Counted from the first letter of the stretch, positions 26,463 through 36,191 are shown. The stretch: 64,000 bases of DNA from Verrucomicrobium spinosum DSM 4136 = JCM 18804 (GCF_000172155.1 NZ_ABIZ01000001.1:4497105-4561104), one strand, 5' to 3'. The notes: a model not told the origin generated them from the sequence alone. Made by a program: numbers and translations.

Positions 26463-28496
26463 TCAAAACGCAAATCCGAAGGTGATGTGCACAGCTCCCA
26501 GGTCCTCCCCCTCCCTGCGGTCAGGGTTGAAACCATAGTCCAGGCGGAGAGGCCCAATGGGCAGCTTATAACGTATGCCCAGACCGACGGCGTACCGCAG
26601 GTCGGTGGGCGAGGCGAAGACGTTGTCTTCCTCACTGCTCACCGTGCCCGCATCACCAAAGAGGGCCAGTTCCAGATTCGGCCGGATCTCGTAAGACAGC
26701 TCCACACTGAAGACATGGGTGGCAGTGCCACCCAAGGGTGTGCCCGACTTGGACTTGGGCCCCATCTCGCGTTCCGCGAAGCTGCGTACCGAAGTGGCAC
26801 CGCCATTGAAGAGGCGCAGGTCGATGGGCAGTTCGTCCACGCCCCCGCTAATCTGTACCGCACGGGCCCGGGCAGAGGCAGCGACGCGGAGCTTCTTGGT
26901 GAGAGGTTGATAAACCGCCAGAGAGACTTCGCTCTTGAGAAATTGCACATCCCCACTGGACGCGGTGACGCCTGCACTGGCCATCCATCCATCCGTGGGC
27001 ACCACGGGGCTGTTCCGGTAGTCAAAAACCAAGGCCATGCCCACGGCCCCCAGGTTGTACTCATCCGGCCCCAGTTCCTCAGGGGTCAGTTCGGTTGACT
27101 CGGTGCTGTTCGCAGAGACCTGACCAAAGAGGCTGGAAGTGATGTGCTTGTTCCAGCGACGCTCCAGAGCCAGCTTGCCGAAGTAGGATTGGCGGTCGTA
27201 GTCGAAGATGGAGAACGTCTCGGCCCCCACCTCCGCGGCGAGACTGTAACGGGAGCCAAAGAGCGCGGGGTCCAGCAATTTCAAGGAACCATTAATACCC
27301 CGGCCGGTGTACTCCGCCTTTGCGCTGGCGGTGTTCCCGCTGTCCATGAAGTTCACCTGCCGCACCTCCGCGCCGATGATGGGCCCCTGGAAGGTCTCGT
27401 AGCCCCCGTAGAATCCCACCGTAGTGCGCATGCCCTCCTCCCCCTTCACTTGTAGCACGAGGCTGCCCCCAGGCAGAGCCACGGGCTCGAGCTCCATCCG
27501 GGCAAACACTCCCGTATCCAGGAGGCGGCGGTTCATCATCTCCAACTCGGAGGGTGAGTAGGTGGTACCCACCGCAGGCTTGAAGCTGGCCTTGATGAGC
27601 CGCTGGGCTCCGGCGGAGAACTTGGGATCGATCTCCACCGCACTGATCTCATAGACGGGGCCCGCCTGGATCTGGTACACCACCGGCACAGTGCCGGTGG
27701 TATTGGCAGCCGGATCGGCCACCGCATTTACCGCGGCAGTAAAGTGGCCGCGCATCTGATACACACTGGCGATCTTCGCGCGGGTCGTTTCCACTTTCAC
27801 CTCGCTGTAGGGTTGCCCTGCCAGTTCTGACACGGCCTCCCGCAACTCCTTGTCCCTCCCCAGAAGATCTCCCGTAAACTGTACGTTCCCAAAAAGGTAC
27901 TTCCGCCCCTCCGTGATCTTCACCAGAACACCCACCTGCATGGTGGTCTTGTTGTAGTCGAACGTCGGCTCCGCCACCACGGCCTCCAGGTATCCCTGAG
28001 CCTGAAAGTAGCGCTGCACCAGTTGGGCCCCCGCCCTGATGTCCGCCTCCACAAAATCTGGGCTGTCACTGCTGCCGCCCAGTTTGTCATGAGTGGGGCG
28101 CAGCAGGTATCGCGTGAGCCGGGCCTCTTCCTGACTGGTATTTCCCTCGTACTGGATGCCGCCCACCTTGAAAACATCCCCCTCTGTCACCGCCAGATGG
28201 GCAGCACCGCTCTGGATCTCCCAGTTCACCACGGCATCGGGATACCCCAGATCCAGATACCGCTGCCGGACAAAAAACGCCAGGTCATCTGCCAGCGGCG
28301 GACTGATCACTGTGTCCTCTGTGAGCTGGATCTGTTCCTGCACCACTGCCTTCACATCATCCGCCGCCCGTTTGCCCACGCCCGTGAGCTCGACCCGCAG
28401 CCCCTGAGTTTCTATCACAAATGCCTGCCCATGCGCCAGCCCGGTCATGGCCAGCACCATGACCAGCATCATCAGACACGGATGGAGTAATTTCAT
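26463..28496 (-). CDS. tamA: TamA/BamA-family outer-membrane protein (POTRA plus barrel)
   Basis: A 677-residue protein with a signal peptide (1-24, ending AHGQA). Residues about 25-330 hold POTRA-type repeats (for example GRKYLFGNVQFTGDLLG and YEISAVEIDPKFSAGAQRL). The second half is a 16-strand-type surface-antigen barrel with YAVGLGIRYKLPIGPLRLDY and a terminal aromatic residue (HITFGFAF). It lies directly downstream of a tamB-like gene on the same strand, which favours TamA over BamA. Together they would form the translocation and assembly module spanning both membranes for barrel or phospholipid transport. Confidence 0.88.
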   Translation of the reverse strand: MKLLHPCLMMLVMVLAMTGLAHGQAFVIETQGLRVELTGVGKRAADDVKAVVQEQIQLTEDTVISPPLADDLAFFVRQRYLDLGYPDAVVNWEIQSGAAHLAVTEGDVFKVGGIQYEGNTSQEEARLTRYLLRPTHDKLGGSSDSPDFVEADIRAGAQLVQRYFQAQGYLEAVVAEPTFDYNKTTMQVGVLVKITEGRKYLFGNVQFTGDLLGRDKELREAVSELAGQPYSEVKVETTRAKIASVYQMRGHFTAAVNAVADPAANTTGTVPVVYQIQAGPVYEISAVEIDPKFSAGAQRLIKASFKPAVGTTYSPSELEMMNRRLLDTGVFARMELEPVALPGGSLVLQVKGEEGMRTTVGFYGGYETFQGPIIGAEVRQVNFMDSGNTASAKAEYTGRGINGSLKLLDPALFGSRYSLAAEVGAETFSIFDYDRQSYFGKLALERRWNKHITSSLFGQVSANSTESTELTPEELGPDEYNLGAVGMALVFDYRNSPVVPTDGWMASAGVTASSGDVQFLKSEVSLAVYQPLTKKLRVAASARARAVQISGGVDELPIDLRLFNGGATSVRSFAEREMGPKSKSGTPLGGTATHVFSVELSYEIRPNLELALFGDAGTVSSEEDNVFASPTDLRYAVGLGIRYKLPIGPLRLDYGFNPDRREGEDLGAVHITFGFAF

Positions 28497-28563
28497 AGAT
28501 ACTCAGTTGGCGGCTTCAAATTCAATTCTGCAATATTTGTCCATTCATTCCCCGCCTTCAAAG

Positions 28564-31500
28564 CTACCTAAACCTCACCAAGTAGTGGAGCAGCCCGCGG
28601 AAGGTCCCCCGCTCGCCCACCTCGCCGATAGCCTGGAGCCTGGGGCTGATCTCATAGGTGGCCGTCACCGCGCGCTGCGTATTGCCCGTGCTGATGGGGG
28701 AGAAACTGAAACTCAGTTTGGGTGGATCCGCATTGATCCGACGGGGGGACGCTTTACGGAAAAGCTTGCGATATGTCTGACTCAGCAAAAGAAACGCGGC
28801 ACGATTTGCCGCCACGCCCTCGGACGAGGTGAGGTCCCCGGCGGTTGAACCGGTGGCCAGCAGCGTGGCAATCTCCCCCTCTGACAAGGGCGGGTTCGAG
28901 GTAAACCTCACCTTGGGCTTCAGGGCCGGGCCGTAGGCAAAGAGCGTGACCACGTAATTTCCCACCACTGAGTCCCCTTGGAGATCCAGCTCTGGGTCCA
29001 GCGGGCGATCCTTGGTAAAGAGGACGTTTCCCCGCGTGATGTTCAACCGGCTGAAGGGAAGCTGCACTCTGGCGTTCTCCAGTGTGGAGCGGCCCGTCAC
29101 CTCCGGGCTGCCGCCCGTACCGCCCACATGAAGGTCCACCACGAGAGCGCCGTTGAGCACATTGCCCAGCAGACGCACGGGGTCACGAGTCACCACCTTC
29201 ACGTCCAGCTTCCATTTGTCGAACGGCGGAGGTGCGGCCGGTTTGCTTGTACTGCGCTTCACGGGCGGCGGAGGCGGCGGCAGTTGATCTGGCAGGGACA
29301 GGGGCAAGAACTCGATCTCCTTGAAGACACGTCCACGCACCAGTTCGACCCGGCCGGAGACAGACGCCCCATCCAGCGGCCCCCGAATGGCCAGGTTGCC
29401 ATCGGCACGCAGGCTCATCGTATCATCCCGCAGGATGAGCGCCTGCCGCGCCATCACGTTCACGTTGATTTCCGGCTTGGCGAGGTCCTCCACATTCACA
29501 CCTCCCGCAGCACTTATCTCCCCGCCGGCGAGGATTGCTGAGGCATCCTCGATCGTGATTTTCTTTTCCACAAAGGAGAGATTCGCCCGCACATCCCTCA
29601 CACTCATCTGCCCCTTGGCGAGCTCGGCCGAGGGCACGTTCAGCCGCAGTCTGCCCTGCCAACTGGGCCTCCGCAGAGGTCCCTCCAGCTTCACGTCCAC
29701 CCCCACCGTGCCCTGTACACGCTGAATGGTGGGCACCACGCTGGCCAAAAAACCCAAGTCCGACTCTGGCAGGCTCAGCTCTGCCTGCAAGGGGGCGTCC
29801 TGTAGAATGGCGGGCTCGGCCAGCACCTTCTCCAGCTCCAACGGAAGGGAAGCTTTGATCACCATCGGCTTCAGAGGCCGTTGCACCGCCTCAGCCTCCA
29901 CCGTCAGTCTGCCCGGCACCAGCTTGCCTTGCAGATGCACGCTGGCGGGCTCCAGCTTGCCTTTGACCGCTGCAGACGCCAGGCCCTTCACCTTTACATC
30001 CACATCTCCCGTGAGCTCGGCCAGCAGCCCCTTTAGCTCCACTTTTCCCGCCACGGTCCCGCTGACCAGCGGCGACTTCATGCCCAGTGCGGCAAAGAGC
30101 TCCTCAAACCGCAGGTCCTTCATCTCGAGAGCCACATCCACGGGCCGGGCGCGGTCAACTGGGATCTTGGGTCGCGGGCTGGCCCCGAGCGCCAGCGGTA
30201 CGGATACCCGGCCTGAGACCAGGGTAAGCGCCCCCGATTCCACAGACAGTTCGGTGAGCTTCAGATCGGTGTCTGAGACCAATCCCGCCGCCTCCAGCCG
30301 AAACTTCCCAAACTGGGCGGAGAGACGGGTGAGTTCCGCCGTGCGTCCCGCATGCCGTGTCTCCAGGTCCAGATTGTAATGATTGGGATTGCCCGCCAGG
30401 GCAAAGTCCTGGACCCGCACCACGCCGTTGCCCTTCACCTCCAGGGGTTTAAGTTTCCCTGAACCTGACCAATCCAGAGCCACGGCCCCGCTGTTGATGG
30501 CGGGCCCTTTGAACAGCTCCAGCCAGCCGGAAAGACCGGGCAGGTCCGTGAGTCCCCCTTTCAGATCGGCGGTGAAAGCATTCGGTTGGGCCAGCTCCAC
30601 GGAGGCCACGCCGTGCACCTTGTTTTTTTCATCGAACTGGACGTCCAGCTTCTTCGCCGAGAGCCATCCCTGCTGCACCTCCATGTCCACTCTGGCCTCT
30701 GCCAGCGCGGCATTGAGCCACTGCACCTCCTTCAAATTAAAGGTCGCGGAAGCCGCCAGACGGCTGAGCTCCCGAGCCTTCAGATCTGCGAGACTGACAC
30801 TGGCCCACCCCTCGGTCAACAGCACCCCGGCCTGCGGCGGGGGCAGCGCATCCACCGACTCCGTCTGGAGCCAGCTTGTAATCACGGAGATCTGGGCGAA
30901 TTCCGCCTTCCATGCGATGTTCAATGGCCGAGGCTCGTCCAGGCCCAGGTCCGCAGTGAGAGACAAGGTGTTCTGGCTGTCGAAGACGAGATCCAGCGCA
31001 TGGACCAGCACCTTGTTTTCCTTGAACTCAAAGTTTGCCGTCCCCTTCTCCAGGGAGCCCTGGTTCCACTTCAGATCGGAGAGTGCCACCGTGCCTGTAG
31101 CCTGCACCTGGCTGAAGTTCTTCTCCCGCAGGTCAGCGACCTCAAAACGGACGTCCACGGCTCCATCCAGCGCCCCGGCGGCGGGTGGGTAAATGTTCAG
31201 CCACTGCTTGAGATCAGACAGGGTGTTAAGGTCTTCGCCCCGCAGTGTGACCTTCAGCGCGGCTTGCTGGCGCCCCTCCAGATTCACCTGTCCGGCCACG
31301 ACCGCGCTCGTCTGCTCATTCAGGTTGGCGCGAATTTCATGAACCGTGACCATCTTCGCATCGGTGGAGACATTGACTTGGAAATCGCTAAAGGAGTATT
31401 GCGCGATCGCGAGGTCACTGCTGCCCAGCTTGAGATCCGCCCCGGCCAGAAGGGCATCTTTCACGGAGACAGTGCCTCCGCCTTTGACGCCACCCTTCAA

Positions 31501-32874
31501 CATCGGGTGTCCGGGTATCAGTTCCTCCAGTGCTTGCGCGTCCAGCTCAAACTTCACCGTTGCGGGACTGCTCGATGTCTGCCGCCATGAGGGAGGTAAA
31601 TCAGCCTGTCCCGAAAGTTTGAGCAGGTTCCGCCCCGCTTTGATGACAGCATCATGAATCTCAAGCCGACCCGACTTCATGGTGAGACGCGTGTTGAGAT
31701 CATCCACCTTGAAGCCATCCTGTCCAGTGATGAAGGAGGTGGCGTGCAGCGCCAGGTCTGCCGTCAGAGAATGAGGCTCTCCAGGAAGACCGGAGACATG
31801 CCCAGCCAGCCGATTCACCTGCCAGGTCATCCCCACGGGCAAAGCCACCCACCGGCGCAGCTCCCCGTCTTCCAGTTGGTCCACCGTCAGGTCCAGATCC
31901 AGAGAGAGATTCTCCCGGCCCACCCCTTTCAGGCTGCCCTTGGTCTGGAGGCGGCTGGTACCTGAGGAAAGCTCCAGTTCCAGAGGCAGATCCCCTTCCC
32001 TTAGTTGGGAGAGGTTGACCGCCAGTTTCTGGATGGTGAGGTCTGGCATCACCTGCAAGTCCTGCAGCCGGATCCAGCGATCCTGCAGGGCAGTGTTGCC
32101 CCGCACCTGCTCGATATGCAGGCTCCTCTGAGGAACAACCAACTCCTCAATCCGCAGTTCCCCGGTCTGCCCCTGCTTGAGCACGAGGGTGAGATTTTTC
32201 AGCAGAATCTCCCCGTCCTGCGTGATGGCCCGCACCGTGACATTGCGCAGGGCCAGATCATCCAGCCAGACATCAGGGAGGCTTTTCCTTTGGGTGGATG
32301 GCAGAGGCTCCGTCCGGGGTTTCTGGTTGCGCAGATCCAGCACCACCACCGCATCTGAAATTTCAAAGCGATCGACAAACCGCCCTCCCCCCCGCGACAA
32401 CAGCTTCACGAGGTTGTACTCCGCACCCGCGTTTTTGAGCTCAATAGACTGCAGCACCGCCCCTTGAGGTCCCACGACGCGGACATCGCCCAGCTTGAAG
32501 CCGGTGATCACCGGGCCGTCCAACTGCCAGTCCAATTGATAGCCGGCCTTCCCTGCAAAGTGGTGCGCCCCCCAATCCACCCCCCACCTCAGAAGGGGAC
32601 GGTGAAAAATTACCACCAGCAGCACGAGAGCCGTAATGCCCAACAACACCCGCTTCAGCCAGATCCGCCAGCGAGAGCAGGGCGCTATGCGGCGCACTTG
32701 GGATTCGGCAAAGGTGTTCTCACTCACAGTTGTCTTGTTTACGGATTTGGCGGGCGAAATGAGCGCAGAGAACCCGCGAGGAGCCCTTCTGGAATCTCGC
32801 CCAGGAACCGCCCTTTGCGCAACCCGCGGGATACTCTCCTTGTCAAAATCGCCACCTACCCCAACTTTCCGCAC
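28564..32874 (-). CDS. tamB: TamB-like translocation/assembly module protein (AsmA-like)
   Basis: A 1436-residue protein with a GTG start. One membrane anchor lies at about 75-93 (LLGITALVLLVVIFHRPLL). A very long region of repeating beta strands follows, in the pattern of bridge-like lipid transfer proteins. The C-terminal about 380 residues match the DUF490/TamB domain (ITIEDASAILAGGEISAAGGVN, VTGRSTLENARVQLPFSRLNITRGNVLFT, PLSEGEIATLLATGS). E. coli TamB has 1259 residues, so the size fits. It is the first gene of the four-gene envelope operon and lies 68 bp before the tamA-like gene. The true start may be later than 32874. Confidence 0.88.
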   Translation of the reverse strand: MRKVGVGGDFDKESIPRVAQRAVPGRDSRRAPRGFSALISPAKSVNKTTVSENTFAESQVRRIAPCSRWRIWLKRVLLGITALVLLVVIFHRPLLRWGVDWGAHHFAGKAGYQLDWQLDGPVITGFKLGDVRVVGPQGAVLQSIELKNAGAEYNLVKLLSRGGGRFVDRFEISDAVVVLDLRNQKPRTEPLPSTQRKSLPDVWLDDLALRNVTVRAITQDGEILLKNLTLVLKQGQTGELRIEELVVPQRSLHIEQVRGNTALQDRWIRLQDLQVMPDLTIQKLAVNLSQLREGDLPLELELSSGTSRLQTKGSLKGVGRENLSLDLDLTVDQLEDGELRRWVALPVGMTWQVNRLAGHVSGLPGEPHSLTADLALHATSFITGQDGFKVDDLNTRLTMKSGRLEIHDAVIKAGRNLLKLSGQADLPPSWRQTSSSPATVKFELDAQALEELIPGHPMLKGGVKGGGTVSVKDALLAGADLKLGSSDLAIAQYSFSDFQVNVSTDAKMVTVHEIRANLNEQTSAVVAGQVNLEGRQQAALKVTLRGEDLNTLSDLKQWLNIYPPAAGALDGAVDVRFEVADLREKNFSQVQATGTVALSDLKWNQGSLEKGTANFEFKENKVLVHALDLVFDSQNTLSLTADLGLDEPRPLNIAWKAEFAQISVITSWLQTESVDALPPPQAGVLLTEGWASVSLADLKARELSRLAASATFNLKEVQWLNAALAEARVDMEVQQGWLSAKKLDVQFDEKNKVHGVASVELAQPNAFTADLKGGLTDLPGLSGWLELFKGPAINSGAVALDWSGSGKLKPLEVKGNGVVRVQDFALAGNPNHYNLDLETRHAGRTAELTRLSAQFGKFRLEAAGLVSDTDLKLTELSVESGALTLVSGRVSVPLALGASPRPKIPVDRARPVDVALEMKDLRFEELFAALGMKSPLVSGTVAGKVELKGLLAELTGDVDVKVKGLASAAVKGKLEPASVHLQGKLVPGRLTVEAEAVQRPLKPMVIKASLPLELEKVLAEPAILQDAPLQAELSLPESDLGFLASVVPTIQRVQGTVGVDVKLEGPLRRPSWQGRLRLNVPSAELAKGQMSVRDVRANLSFVEKKITIEDASAILAGGEISAAGGVNVEDLAKPEINVNVMARQALILRDDTMSLRADGNLAIRGPLDGASVSGRVELVRGRVFKEIEFLPLSLPDQLPPPPPPVKRSTSKPAAPPPFDKWKLDVKVVTRDPVRLLGNVLNGALVVDLHVGGTGGSPEVTGRSTLENARVQLPFSRLNITRGNVLFTKDRPLDPELDLQGDSVVGNYVVTLFAYGPALKPKVRFTSNPPLSEGEIATLLATGSTAGDLTSSEGVAANRAAFLLLSQTYRKLFRKASPRRINADPPKLSFSFSPISTGNTQRAVTATYEISPRLQAIGEVGERGTFRGLLHYLVRFR

Positions 32875-32882
32875 GCCTCCCT

Positions 32883-33745
32883 ATGGCCCGCCTGCCAGAC
32901 CTTGACCTCCCCCTCTTGCTCTGTGCCTCCTGATGCTCTGCCTGGGGACAGCCTGCCGCACTGCCAAGCCTCCCGCGAGCAGCATCCCCAGGGGGGGGAG
33001 CCGCTGGAGAATGCCGCGCCAAGCCGCACAGGGAAGGGAGACAATACTCTGACCCGGCATGTGCGGCGGGAGGTACAAAAGCCGATGTCTGGGCCCGCAC
33101 CAGCACCCCGCATCTGATGCCCCAACTCATTCCCCTCGCGGACAAGACGCAGAAGGAACTCTTCATCGTCTCCGCCTATTCATCCCAGGCAAGGACGGCA
33201 TGAGGCACCTCAAGAAGCTGCGTCAACGGGGTATTCGAGTGGTGGTGTTTACCAACTCCCTATCCTCCACGGAGGTGCCCTGGGTCCATTGCGGGTACGC
33301 CAGGTACCGCAAACCGCTTTTGCGCATGGGAGTGGAGCTGCACGAGGCCAAGCCCAACGCCTCACTGATCTCCCGCTCGCCCACTGGAGCTCGTCGCGCC
33401 GGACTCAGGGGATCCTCCGGTGCCAGCCTGCACGCCAAAACCTTTGTGGCCGACCGCCATCGCGCCTTCATTGGGTCCCTCAACTTCCATCCCCGTTCGC
33501 TCAGCCTCAACACCGAGCTCGGCATGGTGTTTGAAAATCAGGAACTCGGCACCCGCATGGCCCAGGCCATCAATGACCACCTAAAAACGGACTCGTACAA
33601 GCTGCAACTGGAAGGCAACCGGCTCGTGTGGGTGACGCTGGAGAACGGCAAAGACATGCGTTATCTGGACGAACCTGCCACCACGTGGAGCAAGCGTCTG
33701 TTTATCCGCACCGTGGCGCTGTTGCCGATTGAAAGTCAGTTGTAG
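32883..33745 (+). pseudogene. Decayed phospholipase-D/cardiolipin-synthase (ClsC/YmdC-like) gene
   Basis: The longest intact part (from about 33180) encodes the C-terminal half of a PLD-family synthase: FIPGKDGMRHLKKLRQRGI, VFTNSLSSTEVPWVHCGYARYR, and one HxKx4D motif in HAKTFVADRHRAFIGSLNF. The family has two such motifs in about 500 residues; the first is missing. Just upstream another frame reads PLADKTQKELFIVSAY, and one extra T near 33179 would join it to the intact part. Further upstream a lipoprotein-like LCLGTACRTAKPP and a fragment ending RREVQK lie in yet other frames, with a frame change at the 8-G run at 32991-32998. So I see an internal deletion and at least two frameshifts. The intact half might still be translated. 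Confidence 0.75.
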
Positions 33746-33821
33746 GCCGCTTCGCGCCAGACACAAGACTGGAAGACATGAGGTGACGCTGTACCGGAGA
33801 TCGCCAGCAAACGAGGCGCTC

Positions 33822-33929
33822 GTAGCTGCACTTGTGAGAATGCGGATGCCTCCAAGCAACCTTGCGCGGCCATCTTACCCCCACACGCTCAAGCCACACC
33901 AATGACTGCGTTTTTACAAACGCAGCCAC
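33822..33929. repeat. Solitary REP-like inverted pair, family 1
   Basis: On the plus strand GTAG (33822-33825) precedes CTGCACTT, loop GTGA, GAATGCGG. On the minus strand GTGG (33929-33926) precedes CTGCGTTT, loop GTAA, AAACGCAG, a perfect 8-bp stem. The pair matches one unit of the 24-kb array in layout and hairpin sequence. It lies between the PLD pseudogene and the oxidoreductase. Confidence 0.75.
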
Positions 33930-33995
33930 GAATGCATTTGCGCCATAGGAAACTACACCTTCTACCGGTTGCCATCTCAAGACGAGCACCTGTTT

Positions 33996-34916
33996 CTACC
34001 GCATAAACTCCCCGTAAAGCATATCAGACACGATCCCGGCCCCGGCCGTCACACCGTGACCGCTGGCATGAAGCACAGAATGCTGCCGGGTCATATTGTC
34101 CCCTGCCGCGTACACGCCTTTCACCGTGGTTTCGTTCATCTCGTTCACCTTGAACAAACCCAACTCGGTCTTCTCGCAACCCAGCATTTCGCCCAAGCTG
34201 GACTTGGTCTCAAACGGCAGCATGGGGGCCGCAAAAAGCGCATCGCGCTTGATGATGCGACCATCCTCCAGCGCCACAGCCTTCAGAACCGTTTCCTCAT
34301 GCAACAAGGCTTGGATACGCGTTTCCACCAGCTCAACCTTGCGGTGAACCATGGCTTCCCGGAGCTCCGCCGGCAGATCCGCCGGGCCGTTGGTGAAGAG
34401 CACCAGATCCTGGGTCAGACCAAAGTGCATGGGCAGCGCATGCGCCGCCATAGCCCCATTGGCCACCGTTCCCAGTGCCAGTCCCCTGGCTTCATAGCCG
34501 TGGCAGAACGGGCAGTGAAACACCGACTTTCCCCACAGCTCCTTGAAGCCTGGGGCGTCTGGAAGCCGATCCTGCAGGCCATCGGCGAGGATCACTCTCC
34601 GAAACGTTTTGCGGTCACCTGTGGAAAGCTCCGCGATGAAGCCTCCCTCATCTGTCCGCTCGATTGACAGCACCCTGGCATCGACAGTTTGGATCGTGGA
34701 ATACTTCTCCAGATTCCTGCGGGCCTCCTTTCTCCACTCCGCCGGATGGATGCCGTCACGGGTGGGAAAGTTGTTCAGGTGCGCTGAGGGGGCGTTTCTG
34801 GGACGTTGATCATCACAAATCAAGGCAGACCGCAGCATGCGGCCCAGGGTCATGCCAGCGCTCAGCCCCGCAGGACCGCCGCCGACGATCAAGACATCGT
34901 GGTCGTATTTCATCAT
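33996..34916 (-). CDS. FAD/NAD(P)-dependent oxidoreductase, thioredoxin-reductase-like
   Basis: About 306 residues from the Met-Met at 34916. FAD-binding motif GGGPAGLSAG is near the N-terminus and the second FAD motif GVYAAGD near the C-terminus. A CxxC pair lies in FHCPFCHGYEARG, the form seen in GliT/HlmI-type dithiol oxidases and related TrxR-like proteins; the NADPH-loop GTVANGAMAAHAL is altered from the usual GxGxxA. The substrate is unknown. An in-frame extension to Met at 35027 would add a Tat-like start (NRRQVLRA), so an exported form cannot be excluded. It is divergent from a LysR gene, which probably regulates it. Confidence 0.82.
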   Translation of the reverse strand: MMKYDHDVLIVGGGPAGLSAGMTLGRMLRSALICDDQRPRNAPSAHLNNFPTRDGIHPAEWRKEARRNLEKYSTIQTVDARVLSIERTDEGGFIAELSTGDRKTFRRVILADGLQDRLPDAPGFKELWGKSVFHCPFCHGYEARGLALGTVANGAMAAHALPMHFGLTQDLVLFTNGPADLPAELREAMVHRKVELVETRIQALLHEETVLKAVALEDGRIIKRDALFAAPMLPFETKSSLGEMLGCEKTELGLFKVNEMNETTVKGVYAAGDNMTRQHSVLHASGHGVTAGAGIVSDMLYGEFMR

Positions 34917-35105
34917 AATATGGGATTGAGCCCCCTTCGCCCCCACGATTGCAAGCGGGCTTCTGAAAAGCACCCCAATGACGAGCACTGTGGCCCTGAG
35001 GACTTGGCGTCGATTCAGGGCTGGCATGGGTGGAAAGGAAGGCGGACTGATGCCCCAGCTTACTTGCTGGTTCGGACGAGGAGAATTGCCAATGGGCTTG
35101 ACATT

Positions 35106-35126
35106 TTGATACCCAAACTGCATCAA
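35106..35126. promoter_or_regulatory. LysR-type binding site (TTGAT-N11-ATCAA)
   Basis: TTGAT (35106-35110) and ATCAA (35122-35126) are a perfect inverted repeat separated by exactly 11 nt, the classic T-N11-A LysR box. TTGACA at 35098-35103 may be a -35 element. The site is 6 bp upstream of the LysR start codon and in the intergenic region shared with the divergent oxidoreductase. Confidence 0.7.
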
Positions 35127-35132
35127 TACGAT

Positions 35133-36050
35133 ATGGACCTCTCCAAGCTCAGAGCCTTTGTGGTGGTGGCCGAAGAGCTCAACTTCCGGCGTAGCGCCGA
35201 GATCCTCGGCATGACGCAACCTCCCCTCACCCGGCTTATTGCCGGCCTGGAGGACGACCTGGGTGCCAAGCTTTTCGAGCGGACCACGCGTCAGGTGAAA
35301 CTCACCGGCACTGGTGTCTTCCTGCTCAAGGAAGGACGCGAAATCATCGCGCGAGCGGAAAAGCTGGAGCACGAGGTTCGCGCCATCAGCCGCATCAAGG
35401 GTGGCGAGCTCTCCGTGGCCTTCTCCACCACCGTCTTCCTGGCCAGCCTGCCGAAGATCATGGGAGCGTTTCAAGAGCGGTTCCCAAAGGTAGTGATCCA
35501 ACTCCACCAGGAGACACGACAACGCCTCTTTGCCGGGCTGCGACAAGGGCGATTCGACGTCGGGTTTGTGGAAGGCAGTGTGGACGAGGAGGACCTGGCG
35601 TCCGACACGGTGCACGACGAGGCACTCGGCGTGCTCCTGCCCAAGCAGCACTCGTTCGCGCGCAGGAAACAGGTCGAGCTTTCTGAGCTAGGAGGCGAGA
35701 CGATCATCCTCCATCCCCGCAGGGACAATGATCGCTTTCACGATACCGTTCATCTGCTTTTCCGCCAAAGCGGCATCAAGCCCAAGGTGTATGTGAAAAA
35801 CGACTGGGAGAGTTGCCCCGTGCTGGTGGCCATCGGCAAGGGAGTGTCACTGACGATTCTTGGCACTCAGCAGTGTGCGTTTCCCGAAACCAAGTTTGTA
35901 CCGATCAGGCAGTTGTCAATGCCAGTGTCTGTCGTTTGGAATCCGGAAAACACGAACCCCGCTCTCAAAGGCATGCTGAGCTTTGTGGCGGAGAATGCGG
36001 CCTTGCGCAGGAAGAATGCGGTGTGTTTGGAAGAGGGCTTGAAGTTTTAG
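35133..36050 (+). CDS. LysR-family transcriptional regulator
   Basis: A 305-residue protein from the ATG at 35133 (MDLSKLRAFVVVAEELNFRR); an open frame upstream to 34806 overlaps the divergent gene and is not part of it. Residues 1-60 are the LysR winged helix (AEILGMTQPPLTRLIAGLEDDLGAKLFERT). Residues 90-290 are a periplasmic-binding-protein-like effector domain. Length is typical. It sits divergent to the flavin oxidoreductase with a LysR box between them, the standard layout for control of the neighbouring gene. Confidence 0.92.
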   Translation: MDLSKLRAFVVVAEELNFRRSAEILGMTQPPLTRLIAGLEDDLGAKLFERTTRQVKLTGTGVFLLKEGREIIARAEKLEHEVRAISRIKGGELSVAFSTTVFLASLPKIMGAFQERFPKVVIQLHQETRQRLFAGLRQGRFDVGFVEGSVDEEDLASDTVHDEALGVLLPKQHSFARRKQVELSELGGETIILHPRRDNDRFHDTVHLLFRQSGIKPKVYVKNDWESCPVLVAIGKGVSLTILGTQQCAFPETKFVPIRQLSMPVSVVWNPENTNPALKGMLSFVAENAALRRKNAVCLEEGLKF

Positions 36051-36084
36051 CAACGCCTGGGTTCGGGAGACGCACGACGGCGTT

Positions 36085-36150
36085 CTCACCCTCCGCTCCC
36101 AATCGCAGGGTTGGAGTTCCGCTTTTAAGCGGTCAGGACGCATAACCCAT
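36085..36150. repeat. REP-like element, family 2 (single copy)
   Basis: GGAG (36113-36116) then TT and the 14-bp palindrome CCGCTTTTAAGCGG, followed by TCAGGACGCATAACCC, matches the plus-strand half of the 18.4-kb pair. The partner hairpin upstream is degraded. It lies between the LysR gene and the convergent acetyltransferase gene. Confidence 0.65.
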
Positions 36151-36191
36151 GGTGTCGCCAACCGCAAAGTTAGCCTCCAACCCCACCATTC

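Noticed and set aside
34806-35132. N-terminal extension of the LysR gene
   Set aside because: The LysR domain begins at the ATG at 35133, and the upstream part overlaps the divergent oxidoreductase gene.
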